From assembly GCA_000472185.1 (NCBI GenBank), contig AVDB01000001.1:62001-126000 (forward strand): a stretch of 64,000 nucleotides of DNA, written 5' to 3'. Made by a program: the position numbers and the translations under genes. The notes beneath the pieces were generated by a model. That model saw only the letters and a list, made by a program, of their open reading frames with translations. It searched no databases and had not been told where the DNA came from. Source of the DNA: Rhodobacteraceae bacterium HIMB11. GTDB lineage: Bacteria; Pseudomonadota; Alphaproteobacteria; Rhodobacterales; Rhodobacteraceae. Shown in pieces: positions 9,400-17,750 of the stretch (position 1 is its first letter; every line of letters begins with the position of its first letter).

Positions 9400-9427
9400 A
9401 AAATATGATCAAATTTTATTTTGTCAA
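9400..9427 (-). promoter_or_regulatory. Sigma70-like promoter with embedded operator, upstream of the aminotransferase
   Basis: On the minus strand TTGACA (9427-9422) is followed 16 nt later by TATTTT (9405-9400). The spacer and -10 region contain TATGATCAAA (read on the plus strand, 9404-9413), 9 of 10 identical to the palindrome TTTGATCAAA in front of potF. The placement would allow a repressor to block polymerase. The regulator is inferred to be the neighbouring GntR protein. Confidence 0.6.
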
Positions 9428-9447
9428 TCGAATCAAACCGAGTATCC

Positions 9448-10101
9448 TCAGCGCGAAAATTCGGCGATCACGTAGTCAATGCCTTCGTTCACGTCAGCGG
9501 ACATTGCGGCGGCAGCCTCATCAAATTGGCCATTGCGTACGGCGGCAATGGCTTGTTTGTGATGATCAACTAAATTCTGCGTTCCAACCCGACCACAGAC
9601 AACCCGAAGCGATGGTCCATAGCGCAGCCATAGATTATCGGCTAACGATTCTAAGATCGGTGCCCCCGCAAATGAATAGAGCGTTTTGTGAAATTCGTAA
9701 TTGTGTCGGAGGTAAGCACCGATATCACCGCATGCGATTGCCGAGTCTAGGCCAGCATCCAATGACTCAAGCTGTTTTAGGCCATTTTCATCAATGTTTG
9801 AACAGGCTTTAAGCGTCAATTCACGTTCGATCATCGCGCGTGCAAACTTCAATTCGGACAAATTTTCGGGCGTTAATACAGGCACACTTACACGGCGATT
9901 CCCCTGAAATTCCAATGCACCTTCCGAAATCAGACGGCGCAGCGCCTCGCGAACAGGCGTCATTCCAACTTCTAATCGGGCCACCAAACCCTGAATTGTA
10001 ACTGCTTGACCCGGTGCAATTTCACCAAACAACAGCAACTCTTTCAGTGCGCGATAGGTCATTTCGTGTGCCGGAAGCCCTGCTGAAGTCATTTTTGTCA
10101 T
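9448..10101 (-). CDS. GntR-family transcriptional regulator with FCD ligand domain
   Basis: About 217 residues. An N-terminal winged helix-turn-helix contains MTYRALKELLLFGEIAPGQ and the recognition helix region GMTPVREALRRLISEGAL. It is followed by an all-helical FCD effector domain with metal/ligand residues (FARAMIERE, NYEFHKTLY, DHHKQAI). The start could be the ATG at 10101 or the one at 10092 (MTSAGLP); the longer frame to 10215 runs into the divergent promoter region and is unlikely. It sits between the aminotransferase gene (same strand) and potF (divergent), the classic position of a local regulator. Polyamine or a catabolite is the likely ligand; this is inference. Confidence 0.9.
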   Translation of the reverse strand: MTKMTSAGLPAHEMTYRALKELLLFGEIAPGQAVTIQGLVARLEVGMTPVREALRRLISEGALEFQGNRRVSVPVLTPENLSELKFARAMIERELTLKACSNIDENGLKQLESLDAGLDSAIACGDIGAYLRHNYEFHKTLYSFAGAPILESLADNLWLRYGPSLRVVCGRVGTQNLVDHHKQAIAAVRNGQFDEAAAAMSADVNEGIDYVIAEFSR

Positions 10102-10217
10102 TACCTGCAAATCCTTATTTATCGCATACTTTAGAGTATCTTGCGGCAAATTACACGACTTCTCTTGCGCCTGCGACAATCGCGTGGGAACATAAAGTTG
10201 TTGCCATCTGCGCAATT

Positions 10218-10227
10218 TTTGATCAAA
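10218..10227. promoter_or_regulatory. Candidate GntR operator in the gntR-potF divergent region
   Basis: A perfect 10-bp palindrome, TTTGATCAAA, lies in the 171-bp gap between gntR and potF. The 10-mer TGATCAAATT (10220-10229) recurs exactly at 9406-9415 in the aminotransferase promoter. Two exact copies restricted to the two regulatory gaps of one cluster suggest a shared repressor site. Confidence 0.55.
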
Positions 10228-10272
10228 TTATGTGACAATGGGGAAAACCCCGTGGTCCAATGGGAGAGAGAC

Positions 10273-11358
10273 ATGAAAACTAATCTCTTATCAGCAACAG
10301 CTGGTTTGGCGATGATCGCCTCAAGCGCTTTTGCCGAGGAAGTGCGTGTTTACAACTGGTCCGATTATATCGACGAAGAGTTGCTAACAAAATTCGAAGC
10401 TGAAACAGGCATCGATCTAATCTATGACGTCTTTGACAGCAACGAAGTGCTTGAGACAAAACTGCTGGCAGGTGGCTCAGGCTATGACGTTGTTGTGCCC
10501 TCTGGGACATTTCTACAGCGTCAAATCCAAGCGGGCGCTTTCCAAAAGTTAGATACGTCCAAGCTGCCCAACGCAGGCAACATGTGGGACGAAATCCAAG
10601 CGCGTACGGATCAGTATGACCCAGGTGGAGAGCACTCCGTTAACTACATGTGGGGAACAACCGGCATTGGTTATAACATTGGCAAAGTAGAAGAAGCATT
10701 GGGTGCTGATGCGCCGCTTGATTCATGGTCATTGGTTTTTGATCCAGCAAACATGGAAAAATTGGCGGATTGCGGCGTTCACTTCCTTGATGCCCCATCT
10801 GAAATGATCCCAGCTGCATTGCTGTACATCGGCGAAGATCCAGACAGTCATGATCCAGAAGTAATTGCCAAAGCAGAGGCCGTTTACGCCGCTGTGCGCC
10901 CATACATCCGTAAATTCCACAGCTCAGAATACATCAACGCGCTGGCCAATGGCGAAATCTGTGTTGCCGTTGGTTGGTCGGGCGATGTGTTCCAGGCGCA
11001 ATATAGCGCCGCAGAGGCAGAAAATGGGAATGAAATTGATTATTCAATCCCAGTAGAAGGCGCGCAAATGTGGTTCGACCAAATGGCGATCCCAGTGGAC
11101 GCCCCAAACCCAGATGCAGCGCATAAATTCATCAACTTTATCATGGATGCGCAAAACTCTGCCGCGGCAACAAACTATGTTTGGTATGCCAGCGGAAACA
11201 AAGCTGCACAGGAATTCATCGATCCAGAGATCCTTGAATATCCAGCGGTTTACCCAGATGCAGCAACGCTTGCGAATTTGTTCACCACACGCCCATATGA
11301 TGCACGCGTTCAGCGTGTCGTAACACGCATGTGGACAAAGATTAAGTCAGGCACTTAA
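10273..11358 (+). CDS. potF: Putrescine/polyamine ABC transporter substrate-binding protein (PotF-like)
   Basis: A 361-residue periplasmic binding protein. The signal peptide (MKTNLLSATAGLAMIASSAFA) is followed by the PotF hallmark EVRVYNWSDYIDEELL. Further typical segments are YDVVVPSGTFLQRQI, MWGTTGIGYN and GEICVAVGWSGD. The ATG at 10273 is chosen because it begins the signal peptide and has GGGAGAG 6 nt upstream; the open frame extends further but without homology. It heads the potF-potG-potH-potI-oxidase operon and is followed by an intrinsic terminator. PotF-class proteins favour putrescine in E. coli; the ligand here is inferred. Confidence 0.92.
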   Translation: MKTNLLSATAGLAMIASSAFAEEVRVYNWSDYIDEELLTKFEAETGIDLIYDVFDSNEVLETKLLAGGSGYDVVVPSGTFLQRQIQAGAFQKLDTSKLPNAGNMWDEIQARTDQYDPGGEHSVNYMWGTTGIGYNIGKVEEALGADAPLDSWSLVFDPANMEKLADCGVHFLDAPSEMIPAALLYIGEDPDSHDPEVIAKAEAVYAAVRPYIRKFHSSEYINALANGEICVAVGWSGDVFQAQYSAAEAENGNEIDYSIPVEGAQMWFDQMAIPVDAPNPDAAHKFINFIMDAQNSAAATNYVWYASGNKAAQEFIDPEILEYPAVYPDAATLANLFTTRPYDARVQRVVTRMWTKIKSGT

Positions 11359-11370
11359 TCAAACAATCCA

Positions 11371-11404
11371 AAACCCGCGCGGCACAAACTGCGCGGGTTT
11401 TTTG
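11371..11404 (+). terminator. Intra-operon intrinsic terminator after potF
   Basis: A 10-bp perfect stem (AAACCCGCGC, 11371-11380, with GCGCGGGTTT, 11391-11400) with a 10-nt loop is followed by TTTGTTTT. It starts 12 bp after the potF stop and ends about 20 bp before potG, so the transporter genes downstream would be expressed by read-through or from an additional promoter. Confidence 0.85.
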
Positions 11405-11425
11405 TTTTCAAATTTGGGATGCACC

Positions 11426-12559
11426 ATGACCGAAGCCCTTCGACCTGTTTTCGCCCCTTGGAATGATCCAGACGAAAAACCACTGATCCAATTCAAAAAT
11501 GTGACCAAGCGATTTGGGGATTTCACCGCGATTGATGATTTAACAATCGATATTTTTGAACGTGAATTCTTTGCCCTGTTGGGTCCATCGGGTTGCGGCA
11601 AAACCACATTGATGCGGATGCTTGCGGGGTTTGCAACCCCAACCGAAGGTACAATATTACTTAGCGGTCAGGACATTGCACCGATCCCACCGAACAAACG
11701 CGCCGTAAACATGATGTTCCAATCCTACGCGCTGTTTCCACATTTGTCTGTTTGGGAAAACATCGCCTTTGGCCTAAAACGCGAAGGGATAAAGGGGGAC
11801 GCCCTAAACAGTCGTGTTGATGAAATGCTGCGCCTGACGCGATTGGAACGATTTGCAAGACGCAAACCACACCAAATTTCAGGCGGTCAACGTCAGCGCG
11901 TGGCGCTTGCACGTTCCTTGGCCAAGGCGCCAAAGCTGTTGTTGTTGGACGAACCACTTGGCGCGCTGGACAAAAAACTGCGTCAGGATACCCAATTTGA
12001 ACTGATGGATATTCAGGAAAAAACAGGCACAACATTTGTGATTGTGACCCATGACCAAGAAGAGGCGATGACTGTCGCAAGCAGAATCGCCGTCATGGAT
12101 GAAGGACGCATGATCCAGGTCGACACCCCCGCGCGGATTTATGAGGCGCCAAACACCGTTTATGTGGCCGATTTCATCGGCGACGTGAATATCATAGAAG
12201 GACGCGCAATACCGTCAGGTGAACACGTTCAAATCGCCTGGGGTGAAGGTGTGTCCGACATTACGGGAACCACCGACAAATCCTTTGATAACGGTGAAAA
12301 GGTGCATTTTGCTATTCGACCTGAAAAAGTGTCTGTCAGTGTTGAAAAACCTGACGACACACCTAATGCATTCCAAGGAAAGGTTTTGGACATCGCCTAT
12401 TTGGGCAACCTGTCGACCTATCACGTTGAAATGCCGAACGGTCAGATCATCAAGACACAAAGCGCAAATACACGCCGCCTGTCGCGCCGTGCGATCACAT
12501 GGGACGACACGGTTTGGATTAGCTTTACGGCCACTGCTGGCGTTTTGTTAAAGGGGTAG
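11426..12559 (+). CDS. potG: Polyamine ABC transporter ATP-binding protein (PotG-like)
   Basis: A 377-residue ATPase. It has the Walker A motif GPSGCGKTT, the signature ISGGQRQRVALARSL, Walker B LLLLDEPLGALD, and the switch region IVTHDQEEAMTVASR. A C-terminal TOBE-type domain covers roughly the last 110 residues. Start at 11426 (MTEALRPVFAPW) is preferred over the TTG at 11402, which lies in the terminator tail; GGGA lies 6 nt upstream. It ends 2 bp before the first permease gene. It couples ATP hydrolysis to polyamine import through PotHI. Confidence 0.93.
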   Translation: MTEALRPVFAPWNDPDEKPLIQFKNVTKRFGDFTAIDDLTIDIFEREFFALLGPSGCGKTTLMRMLAGFATPTEGTILLSGQDIAPIPPNKRAVNMMFQSYALFPHLSVWENIAFGLKREGIKGDALNSRVDEMLRLTRLERFARRKPHQISGGQRQRVALARSLAKAPKLLLLDEPLGALDKKLRQDTQFELMDIQEKTGTTFVIVTHDQEEAMTVASRIAVMDEGRMIQVDTPARIYEAPNTVYVADFIGDVNIIEGRAIPSGEHVQIAWGEGVSDITGTTDKSFDNGEKVHFAIRPEKVSVSVEKPDDTPNAFQGKVLDIAYLGNLSTYHVEMPNGQIIKTQSANTRRLSRRAITWDDTVWISFTATAGVLLKG

Positions 12560-12561
12560 TC

Positions 12562-13452
12562 ATGCGTAGATTTGCCCTTATTGCGATTCCGTATTTTTGG
12601 CTTTTGGCCCTATTTTTGGTGCCTTTTGCCATTGTTTTCAAAATTTCGCTGTCGGATATCGCACTATCAATCCCCCCATATTTACCCCAGTTGGAACTTG
12701 CCAAGGGGTGGGAAGGATTTACCAAATTTTTAGGTGCATTGGATTTCGAAAATTTCGAATTCCTGATGATGGATGATTTGTATTACAAGGCGTATCTATC
12801 CAGTTTGAAAATCGCTGCAATTTCGACCTTTTTGACATTGCTGATTGGATATCCAATCGCCTATGCGATGACCCGCGCAAGCGAGGAATGGCGCCCAACG
12901 CTGTTGATGTTGGTGATCCTGCCGTTTTGGACATCCTTCCTGATCCGGGTTTACGCATGGATCGGCATTTTGGGACAAGAGGGGTTTTTGAACCAAACCT
13001 TAATGTTCCTTGGGTTGACGTCGGACCCCCTGATCATCCTGAACACACCCATCGCGGTCTATATCGGGATCGTTTATACCTATCTGCCGTTTATGGTTTT
13101 ACCGATCTATTCGGCATTGGAAAAACTGGACGATAGGTTGTTGGAGGCAGCTGAGGATTTAGGCTGTTCGCGTATCAAGGCATTCTGGTTAGTCACATTC
13201 CCATTGTCCCGCGGTGGGATCATCGCGGGCTGTTTCCTTGTCTTTATTCCAACCTTGGGCGAATTTGTGATCCCATCCCTATTGGGCGGGTCAAACACAT
13301 TGATGATTGGTAAGGTTCTTTGGGACGAATTCTTCTCAAACCGTGATTGGCCCTTGGCCTCTGCGGTGGCCGTTATCTTGTTATTGATCCTGATCATTCC
13401 AATCATCTTGTTCCAACGCAATGAACAAAAACAACGGGAGTCTGAGGGATGA
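12562..13452 (+). CDS. potH: Polyamine ABC transporter permease (PotH-like)
   Basis: A 296-residue permease with about six membrane segments. It carries the conserved PIAYAMTRASEEWRP and LPFWTSFLIRVYAWIGILG segments and the EAA loop LLEAAEDLGCSRIKAFWLVT. The C-terminal PTLGEFVIPSLLGG is typical of PotB/PotH proteins. Length is normal for the family, in contrast to the enlarged PotB-like protein at 2382-3632. The stop overlaps the start of the next permease gene by 4 bp (ATGA), indicating translational coupling for equimolar heterodimer formation. Confidence 0.93.
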   Translation: MRRFALIAIPYFWLLALFLVPFAIVFKISLSDIALSIPPYLPQLELAKGWEGFTKFLGALDFENFEFLMMDDLYYKAYLSSLKIAAISTFLTLLIGYPIAYAMTRASEEWRPTLLMLVILPFWTSFLIRVYAWIGILGQEGFLNQTLMFLGLTSDPLIILNTPIAVYIGIVYTYLPFMVLPIYSALEKLDDRLLEAAEDLGCSRIKAFWLVTFPLSRGGIIAGCFLVFIPTLGEFVIPSLLGGSNTLMIGKVLWDEFFSNRDWPLASAVAVILLLILIIPIILFQRNEQKQRESEG

Positions 13453-14264
13453 GACGTCTAACTTGGTTTAACACAACATCCCTGACGCTTGGGTTCGCCT
13501 TTCTTTACCTGCCCATGGTGATTTTGGTGATCTATTCGTTCAACTCGTCGAAACTGGTTACGGTTTGGGCTGGGTTTTCCACAAAATGGTATGGCGAGCT
13601 TATGCGGAATGAGGCGTTCTTGGATGCGGCGTGGGTTACGATTAAGGTTGCGGTGTTATCCTCAACATTTGCCACCGTGTTGGGCACCTTGGCCGCCTAT
13701 GTCCTTGTCCGCGCAGGGCGGTTTTGGGGGCGGACATTGTTCTCTGGGATGATCTATGCGCCTCTCGTGATGCCAGAGGTGATCACAGGCCTATCCCTTC
13801 TGTTGCTATTTATTGGCATTGGTCTGGATCGCGGCGTCATGACAATCGTTTTGGCCCATACAACCTTTTCGATGTGCTACGTGTCTGTGGTTGTGTCATC
13901 GCGCCTTGCCACCTTTGAAATGTCACTGGAAGAGGCCGCGTTGGATTTGGGCTCCACCCCGTTTGAGGCATTTCGTCTGGTGACATTACCCATCATTGCA
14001 CCTGCGGTCATCTCGGGATGGCTCTTGGCGTTTACGCTGTCATTGGATGATTTGGTGATCGCATCTTTCACCTCCGGTCCGTCGGCCACGACCCTACCGA
14101 TCAAAATATTCTCGGCCGTGCGCCTTGGGGTCAGTCCAGAAATCAATGCGCTGTCAACGATCATGATTGCAATTGTGACCATTGGCGTGATTTCGGCCTC
14201 ACTGATTTCAAAACGCGCTGCGGTGCGCCAACGATTAGAAGAACAGCAAGCCGTGCGTTCCTAA
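13449..14264 (+). CDS. potI: Polyamine ABC transporter permease (PotI-like)
   Basis: A 271-residue inner-membrane permease of PotC/PotI type. It has FLYLPMVILVIYSFNSSKL near the N-terminus, the EAA loop MSLEEAALDLGSTPFEAFRL and the family motif LSLDDLVIASF. It pairs with PotH to form the channel. The start overlaps the potH stop by 4 bp, and the stop abuts the ATG of the oxidase gene with no gap, so the cluster is tightly coupled. Confidence 0.93.
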   Translation: MRRLTWFNTTSLTLGFAFLYLPMVILVIYSFNSSKLVTVWAGFSTKWYGELMRNEAFLDAAWVTIKVAVLSSTFATVLGTLAAYVLVRAGRFWGRTLFSGMIYAPLVMPEVITGLSLLLLFIGIGLDRGVMTIVLAHTTFSMCYVSVVVSSRLATFEMSLEEAALDLGSTPFEAFRLVTLPIIAPAVISGWLLAFTLSLDDLVIASFTSGPSATTLPIKIFSAVRLGVSPEINALSTIMIAIVTIGVISASLISKRAAVRQRLEEQQAVRS

Positions 14265-15593
14265 ATGCGCTATGTCTATGAAACTGACGCTTATGGTCCC
14301 GATCCCATTCGGGACCTTTATTGGTCAACGACAGTTCCACCTGTTTCATTGCCGACATTACACGGATCACAGAAAACCGATGTTGCCGTCATAGGTGCTG
14401 GATTTACGGGCTTGTCCGCGGCCTATCATTTGGGACAAGCAGGTGTTGATGTCACCGTGATGGATGCACAGCATCCCATGTTCGGCGCAACAGGACGTAA
14501 TGGGGGATTCTGCTGTTTGGGCGGCGGGACAATTTCAAACGCAAGTTTAGATAGGCTTTGTGGGTCGGATCAACGCCAGCTATATCGCCAAGCGGAAAAG
14601 GCCGCTGTCGATCTGGTTGATCAATTTATTTCCAACCATGATTTAGATGTGGACCGCCACTCAGTTGGCGAAACACTCTTGGCCCACAAGCCAAAACACG
14701 CACAGGATTTTCCCGCGCTTCAGGACGAAATTCAGCGCGACTACGGCGTCACCGCCGAGATTTTGGAAAAACCAGAACTTCGCCAAAATGGGCTCGGCGG
14801 CGCATTTCATGGCGCCATCACAACCCCCATCGGCTTTGGATTGAATCCCCAAAAATATGCCAGCGAATTGTTGCAAATTGCACAAACAAAGGGTGCCAAA
14901 ATCTATGCCAACACACCCGCCCTGCGCATTGTGCCGACGACATTGGGATACGACATAGCAACCCCAAACGGGACAATATCCTGCAACAAATTCATCATTG
15001 CCACAAATGGCTATTCATCCGAGGATATGTTTCCATGGATGCGCGCACGCTTTTTACCCGTACAGTCATCCGTCATCGTCACACGTCCGATCACGAATCA
15101 GGAACAAACGGCACAAGGGTGGACCAGCGCGCAAATGGCCTATGACAGTCGGTTTTTGCTGCACTATTTCCGAATGATGCCGAACAATCGTTTCCTGTTT
15201 GGAATGCGTGGTGGGCTGCACTACACAAAGCGTTCCAATGAACTGATCCGTCAAAAAATCAGGCACGATTTTGTTGGGTTGTTTCCCGCGTGGCGTGATG
15301 TGACCATTGATTATGAATGGTCAGGGCTTGTTGCGCTTAACCGATCTGAAACGCCCTATATCGGCGAAATTCCAGGATACGCAGGGGGCTATGCAGGGTT
15401 TGGTTATCACGGAAATGGCGTCGCAATGGCCAGCTATTCAGGTGCGCTCCTCTCCGATATGGTGTTGGATCGGATCGGCACGCGCCCCTACCCCAAGGCG
15501 TTTCAACACATTCCTACGCAATTTCCGCTGGGGCGGTTTCGCCGCTATATGCTCGCGCCAATCTATGCGCTGGCCCAAAGCGTAGATTTATGA
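14265..15593 (+). CDS. FAD-dependent oxidoreductase, gamma-glutamylputrescine oxidase-like (PuuB-type)
   Basis: A 442-residue DAO-family flavoprotein. The dinucleotide-binding motif VAVIGAGFTGLSAAYHLGQA lies near residues 42-61 with a conserved following acid (TVMDAQHP). Next comes the GATGRNGGF segment typical of PuuB/OrdL enzymes. C-terminal FAD contacts are visible in GFGYHGNGVAMASYSG. It oxidises secondary amines, plausibly gamma-glutamylputrescine or a related polyamine derivative. The ATG follows the potI stop directly. No gamma-glutamylputrescine synthetase (puuA) gene is present in the window, so the route it serves here is uncertain. Confidence 0.83.
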   Translation: MRYVYETDAYGPDPIRDLYWSTTVPPVSLPTLHGSQKTDVAVIGAGFTGLSAAYHLGQAGVDVTVMDAQHPMFGATGRNGGFCCLGGGTISNASLDRLCGSDQRQLYRQAEKAAVDLVDQFISNHDLDVDRHSVGETLLAHKPKHAQDFPALQDEIQRDYGVTAEILEKPELRQNGLGGAFHGAITTPIGFGLNPQKYASELLQIAQTKGAKIYANTPALRIVPTTLGYDIATPNGTISCNKFIIATNGYSSEDMFPWMRARFLPVQSSVIVTRPITNQEQTAQGWTSAQMAYDSRFLLHYFRMMPNNRFLFGMRGGLHYTKRSNELIRQKIRHDFVGLFPAWRDVTIDYEWSGLVALNRSETPYIGEIPGYAGGYAGFGYHGNGVAMASYSGALLSDMVLDRIGTRPYPKAFQHIPTQFPLGRFRRYMLAPIYALAQSVDL

Positions 15594-15623
15594 CCGCCGC
15601 GCCAGATGACATGCAGCGGTCAT
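15590..15623. terminator. Inverted repeat in the puuB-like / msrA convergent gap
   Basis: A perfect 8-bp inverted repeat (ATGACCGC, 15590-15597, and GCGGTCAT, 15616-15623) overlaps the stop codon of the oxidase gene. It is followed on the plus strand by TGTGTTTACC. It could act as a weak terminator for the polyamine operon, but the T-tract is interrupted and the loop is long (18 nt). Confidence 0.4.
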
Positions 15624-15632
15624 TGTGTTTAC

Positions 15633-16148
15633 CTAGGTTTCTGCACCCACGCTTGGCAAAACCCAATCCGCACGGGGAAAGTGACAGGTATAGCCGTTCG
15701 GATGACGCACCAAATAATCCTGATGTTCTGGTTCTGCCTCCCAAAATGTAACCACAGGCGACACTTTGGTCACGACAGGAGCCGGCCATAAACCAGAGGC
15801 ATTCACATCCTCAATCGTTTTTACGGCCATCTCTTTTTGCGCATCATTTGTATAGAAAATTTCTGAGCGATAGCTGTCGCCAATATCATTTCCTTGGCGG
15901 TCAATTGTTGTCGGGTCGTGTATTTGGAAAAAGAATTCCAACAATTTTCGATAACTGACAACCGATGGATCAAATTTGATCTCAACCGCCTCCGCATGCC
16001 CTGTGGTTTTTGTGCAGACCAATCGATATGTTGGATTGTCCACATGGCCCCCAGTGTAGCCAACACGTGTTTTGTGAACCCCAGGGATGCGACGGATTAA
16101 ATCCTCCATCCCCCAAAAGCATCCACCTGCAAATACCGCCGTTTCCAT
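15633..16148 (-). CDS. msrA: Peptide methionine-(S)-sulfoxide reductase
   Basis: A 171-residue MsrA. It begins [17 protein letters not shown] with the catalytic Cys in GCFWG, and contains [16 protein letters not shown] and IHDPTT characteristic of the family. The start at 16148 is chosen by homology; the open frame continues upstream into msrB without similarity. It repairs S-epimer methionine sulfoxide using thioredoxin. It begins 1 bp after the msrB stop, forming an msrB-msrA operon covering both sulfoxide epimers. Confidence 0.96.
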   Translation of the reverse strand: METAVFAGGCFWGMEDLIRRIPGVHKTRVGYTGGHVDNPTYRLVCTKTTGHAEAVEIKFDPSVVSYRKLLEFFFQIHDPTTIDRQGNDIGDSYRSEIFYTNDAQKEMAVKTIEDVNASGLWPAPVVTKVSPVVTFWEAEPEHQDYLVRHPNGYTCHFPRADWVLPSVGAET

Positions 16149-16149
16149 C

Positions 16150-16596
16150 TTAGTCCTCCACTTGGTCCAAATAGGCGCCATAGCCTTCGCCTTCCATCTC
16201 ATCCTTCGGCACAAAGCGAAGCGATGCGGAATTGATGCAATAGCGCAATCCGCCACGATCCTGCGGACCATCTGGGAATACGTGGCCCAAATGGCTGTCC
16301 CCATGCGTGCTGCGCACTTCGGTACGGATCATGCCATGGGTTGTATCACGCAACTCATTTATATGTGCCACTTCGATCGGTTTGGTAAAACTGGGCCACC
16401 CACATCCGCTCTCATACTTATCAGAGGATGCAAATAGTGGTTCGCCAGAGACAATATCAACATAAATGCCTGGCTCTTTGTTATAAAGAAGCTTGCCTGT
16501 CCCGGGCCGCTCTGTCCCGCTTTCTTGGGTTACCCAAAATTCCTCATCGCTTAACCGCGCGATGGCATCGGGATCTTTGAAATAGCCTGCACTCAT
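16150..16596 (-). CDS. msrB: Peptide methionine-(R)-sulfoxide reductase, zinc-less type
   Basis: A 148-residue MsrB. It shows [17 protein letters not shown] and the catalytic Cys in [11 protein letters not shown]. The start is the ATG at 16596, with GAGGAG 6 nt upstream; the ORF extends 18 codons further without support. The two CxxC pairs that bind structural zinc in the common form are absent: the equivalent of CGNCDAHLGH reads [10 protein letters not shown]. It therefore belongs to the zinc-free subgroup. Co-transcribed with msrA downstream. Confidence 0.95.
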   Translation of the reverse strand: MSAGYFKDPDAIARLSDEEFWVTQESGTERPGTGKLLYNKEPGIYVDIVSGEPLFASSDKYESGCGWPSFTKPIEVAHINELRDTTHGMIRTEVRSTHGDSHLGHVFPDGPQDRGGLRYCINSASLRFVPKDEMEGEGYGAYLDQVED

Positions 16597-16702
16597 GATG
16601 ATCTCCTCTTCGCTTGCCCCATAAGGTAAGCGAATTTTACCAAGCATCAAGAACCGATCAACAACCCGTTACGGGAGGGTGGGCGGGGCGATGTGCTCTG
16701 CA

Positions 16703-16727
16703 CGAGCGTCGCGCGCCTGAACGCTCG
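16703..16727. repeat. Inverted repeat between serB and msrB
   Basis: CGAGCGT (16703-16709) and ACGCTCG (16721-16727) form a 7-bp stem with an 11-nt GC-rich loop. It lies between the serB stop and the msrB start, beside the 11-bp repeat element. Without a T-run it is at most a Rho-dependent or RNA-stability element. Confidence 0.4.
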
Positions 16728-16730
16728 CGC

Positions 16731-16763
16731 ACCGATGTAATACCGACACGATACCGACGTTTT
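16731..16763. repeat. Three-unit 11-bp direct repeat after serB (ACCGAC element)
   Basis: Three head-to-tail 11-bp units: ACCGATGTAAT (16731-16741), ACCGACACGAT (16742-16752) and ACCGACGTTTT (16753-16763). The last unit overlaps the serB stop codon. The same three-unit element with the same orientation relative to the upstream gene occurs at 32505-32537 immediately after the gltD stop. One unit equals about one helical turn. Confidence 0.8.
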
Positions 16764-17640
16764 ACAGACCGCAAAATTCGTCCCTAGAATAACCTTGTAA
16801 AAACAACAGGGCGGTTAAATCGCCGTGGTTCACACGCACATCGCATTCCGCCTGAACTGCGGGTTTTGCGTGCAGTGCCACACCTGTTCCCGCACGTCCC
16901 AACATGCCCAAATCATTGGCACCATCCCCAACAGCGATCACATCATTCACTAATAATTCAAGTTTGGCCGTAATCTTTTCCAACTGCTCTACTTTGGCCT
17001 CTCTGCCCAATATGGGGCGCGCGACTTTACCGCTTAGTTTATCCCCATCCACCAAGAGTGTGTTGGCGTGATGTTCATCAAATCCAAGGGTCTCTGCAAC
17101 CTTGTGTGTAAAGGCCGTGAAGCCGCCTGACACCAATGCGGCATAGGCCCCATCTGCCTTCATGGTCGCGATCAATATGCGCCCGCCAGGCATAAATTTT
17201 ATGCGTTCTTTCAGAACCTTATCAATAATACTCGCAGGCTGATCCGCCAACAGCGCAACGCGCTCATCCAGCGCCGCTTCAAAATCTAATTCACCATTCA
17301 TGGCCCGCGCGGTAATCTCTTTTACGCGATCCCCAACACCAACTTCATCGGCCAATTCATCAATGCATTCCTGTTGGATCATAGTGCTGTCCATATCGGC
17401 CAATAACATCTTTTTGCGCCGCTCAGGTGCACGCTGAACAACCATATCGATGCCCATGTTTTGAAACTCTTGCCACACCTGCCACTGATTGCTCGGGACG
17501 GTTTCAATCGGAAACTCTGCGGCCTCTGCATGTGACAACCAAACCGCATCGCCCCCACCCCATGCATGGCGCAAGGAATCCAACACCGTCATATTCAATC
17601 GTTCTTGGGTTGGCGCACCGATAAGCGTGACCTGATACAT
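16762..17640 (-). CDS. serB: Phosphoserine phosphatase
   Basis: A 292-residue HAD phosphatase giving L-serine from phosphoserine. The nucleophile motif is LLADMDSTMIQQE (Asp82, with Asp84 as acid/base). Motif II is in LVSGGFTAFTHKV and motif IV is AVGDGANDLGML. An N-terminal region of about 75 residues precedes the catalytic domain, as in longer SerB proteins. It is transcribed divergently from serC-serA, so the three phosphorylated-pathway serine genes are grouped. The three-unit ACCGAC repeat starts at its stop codon. Confidence 0.96.
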   Translation of the reverse strand: MYQVTLIGAPTQERLNMTVLDSLRHAWGGGDAVWLSHAEAAEFPIETVPSNQWQVWQEFQNMGIDMVVQRAPERRKKMLLADMDSTMIQQECIDELADEVGVGDRVKEITARAMNGELDFEAALDERVALLADQPASIIDKVLKERIKFMPGGRILIATMKADGAYAALVSGGFTAFTHKVAETLGFDEHHANTLLVDGDKLSGKVARPILGREAKVEQLEKITAKLELLVNDVIAVGDGANDLGMLGRAGTGVALHAKPAVQAECDVRVNHGDLTALLFLQGYSRDEFCGL

Positions 17641-17750
17641 GATTTCTGTTTCCTATAAGGGACATATGCGTCGCAAAATTATTCTCGAATGTCGCTATAT
17701 AGACCTTTTTGTTGTTGTGAAACCAACTTTCTCTCTCTATTTCGGTTCGT

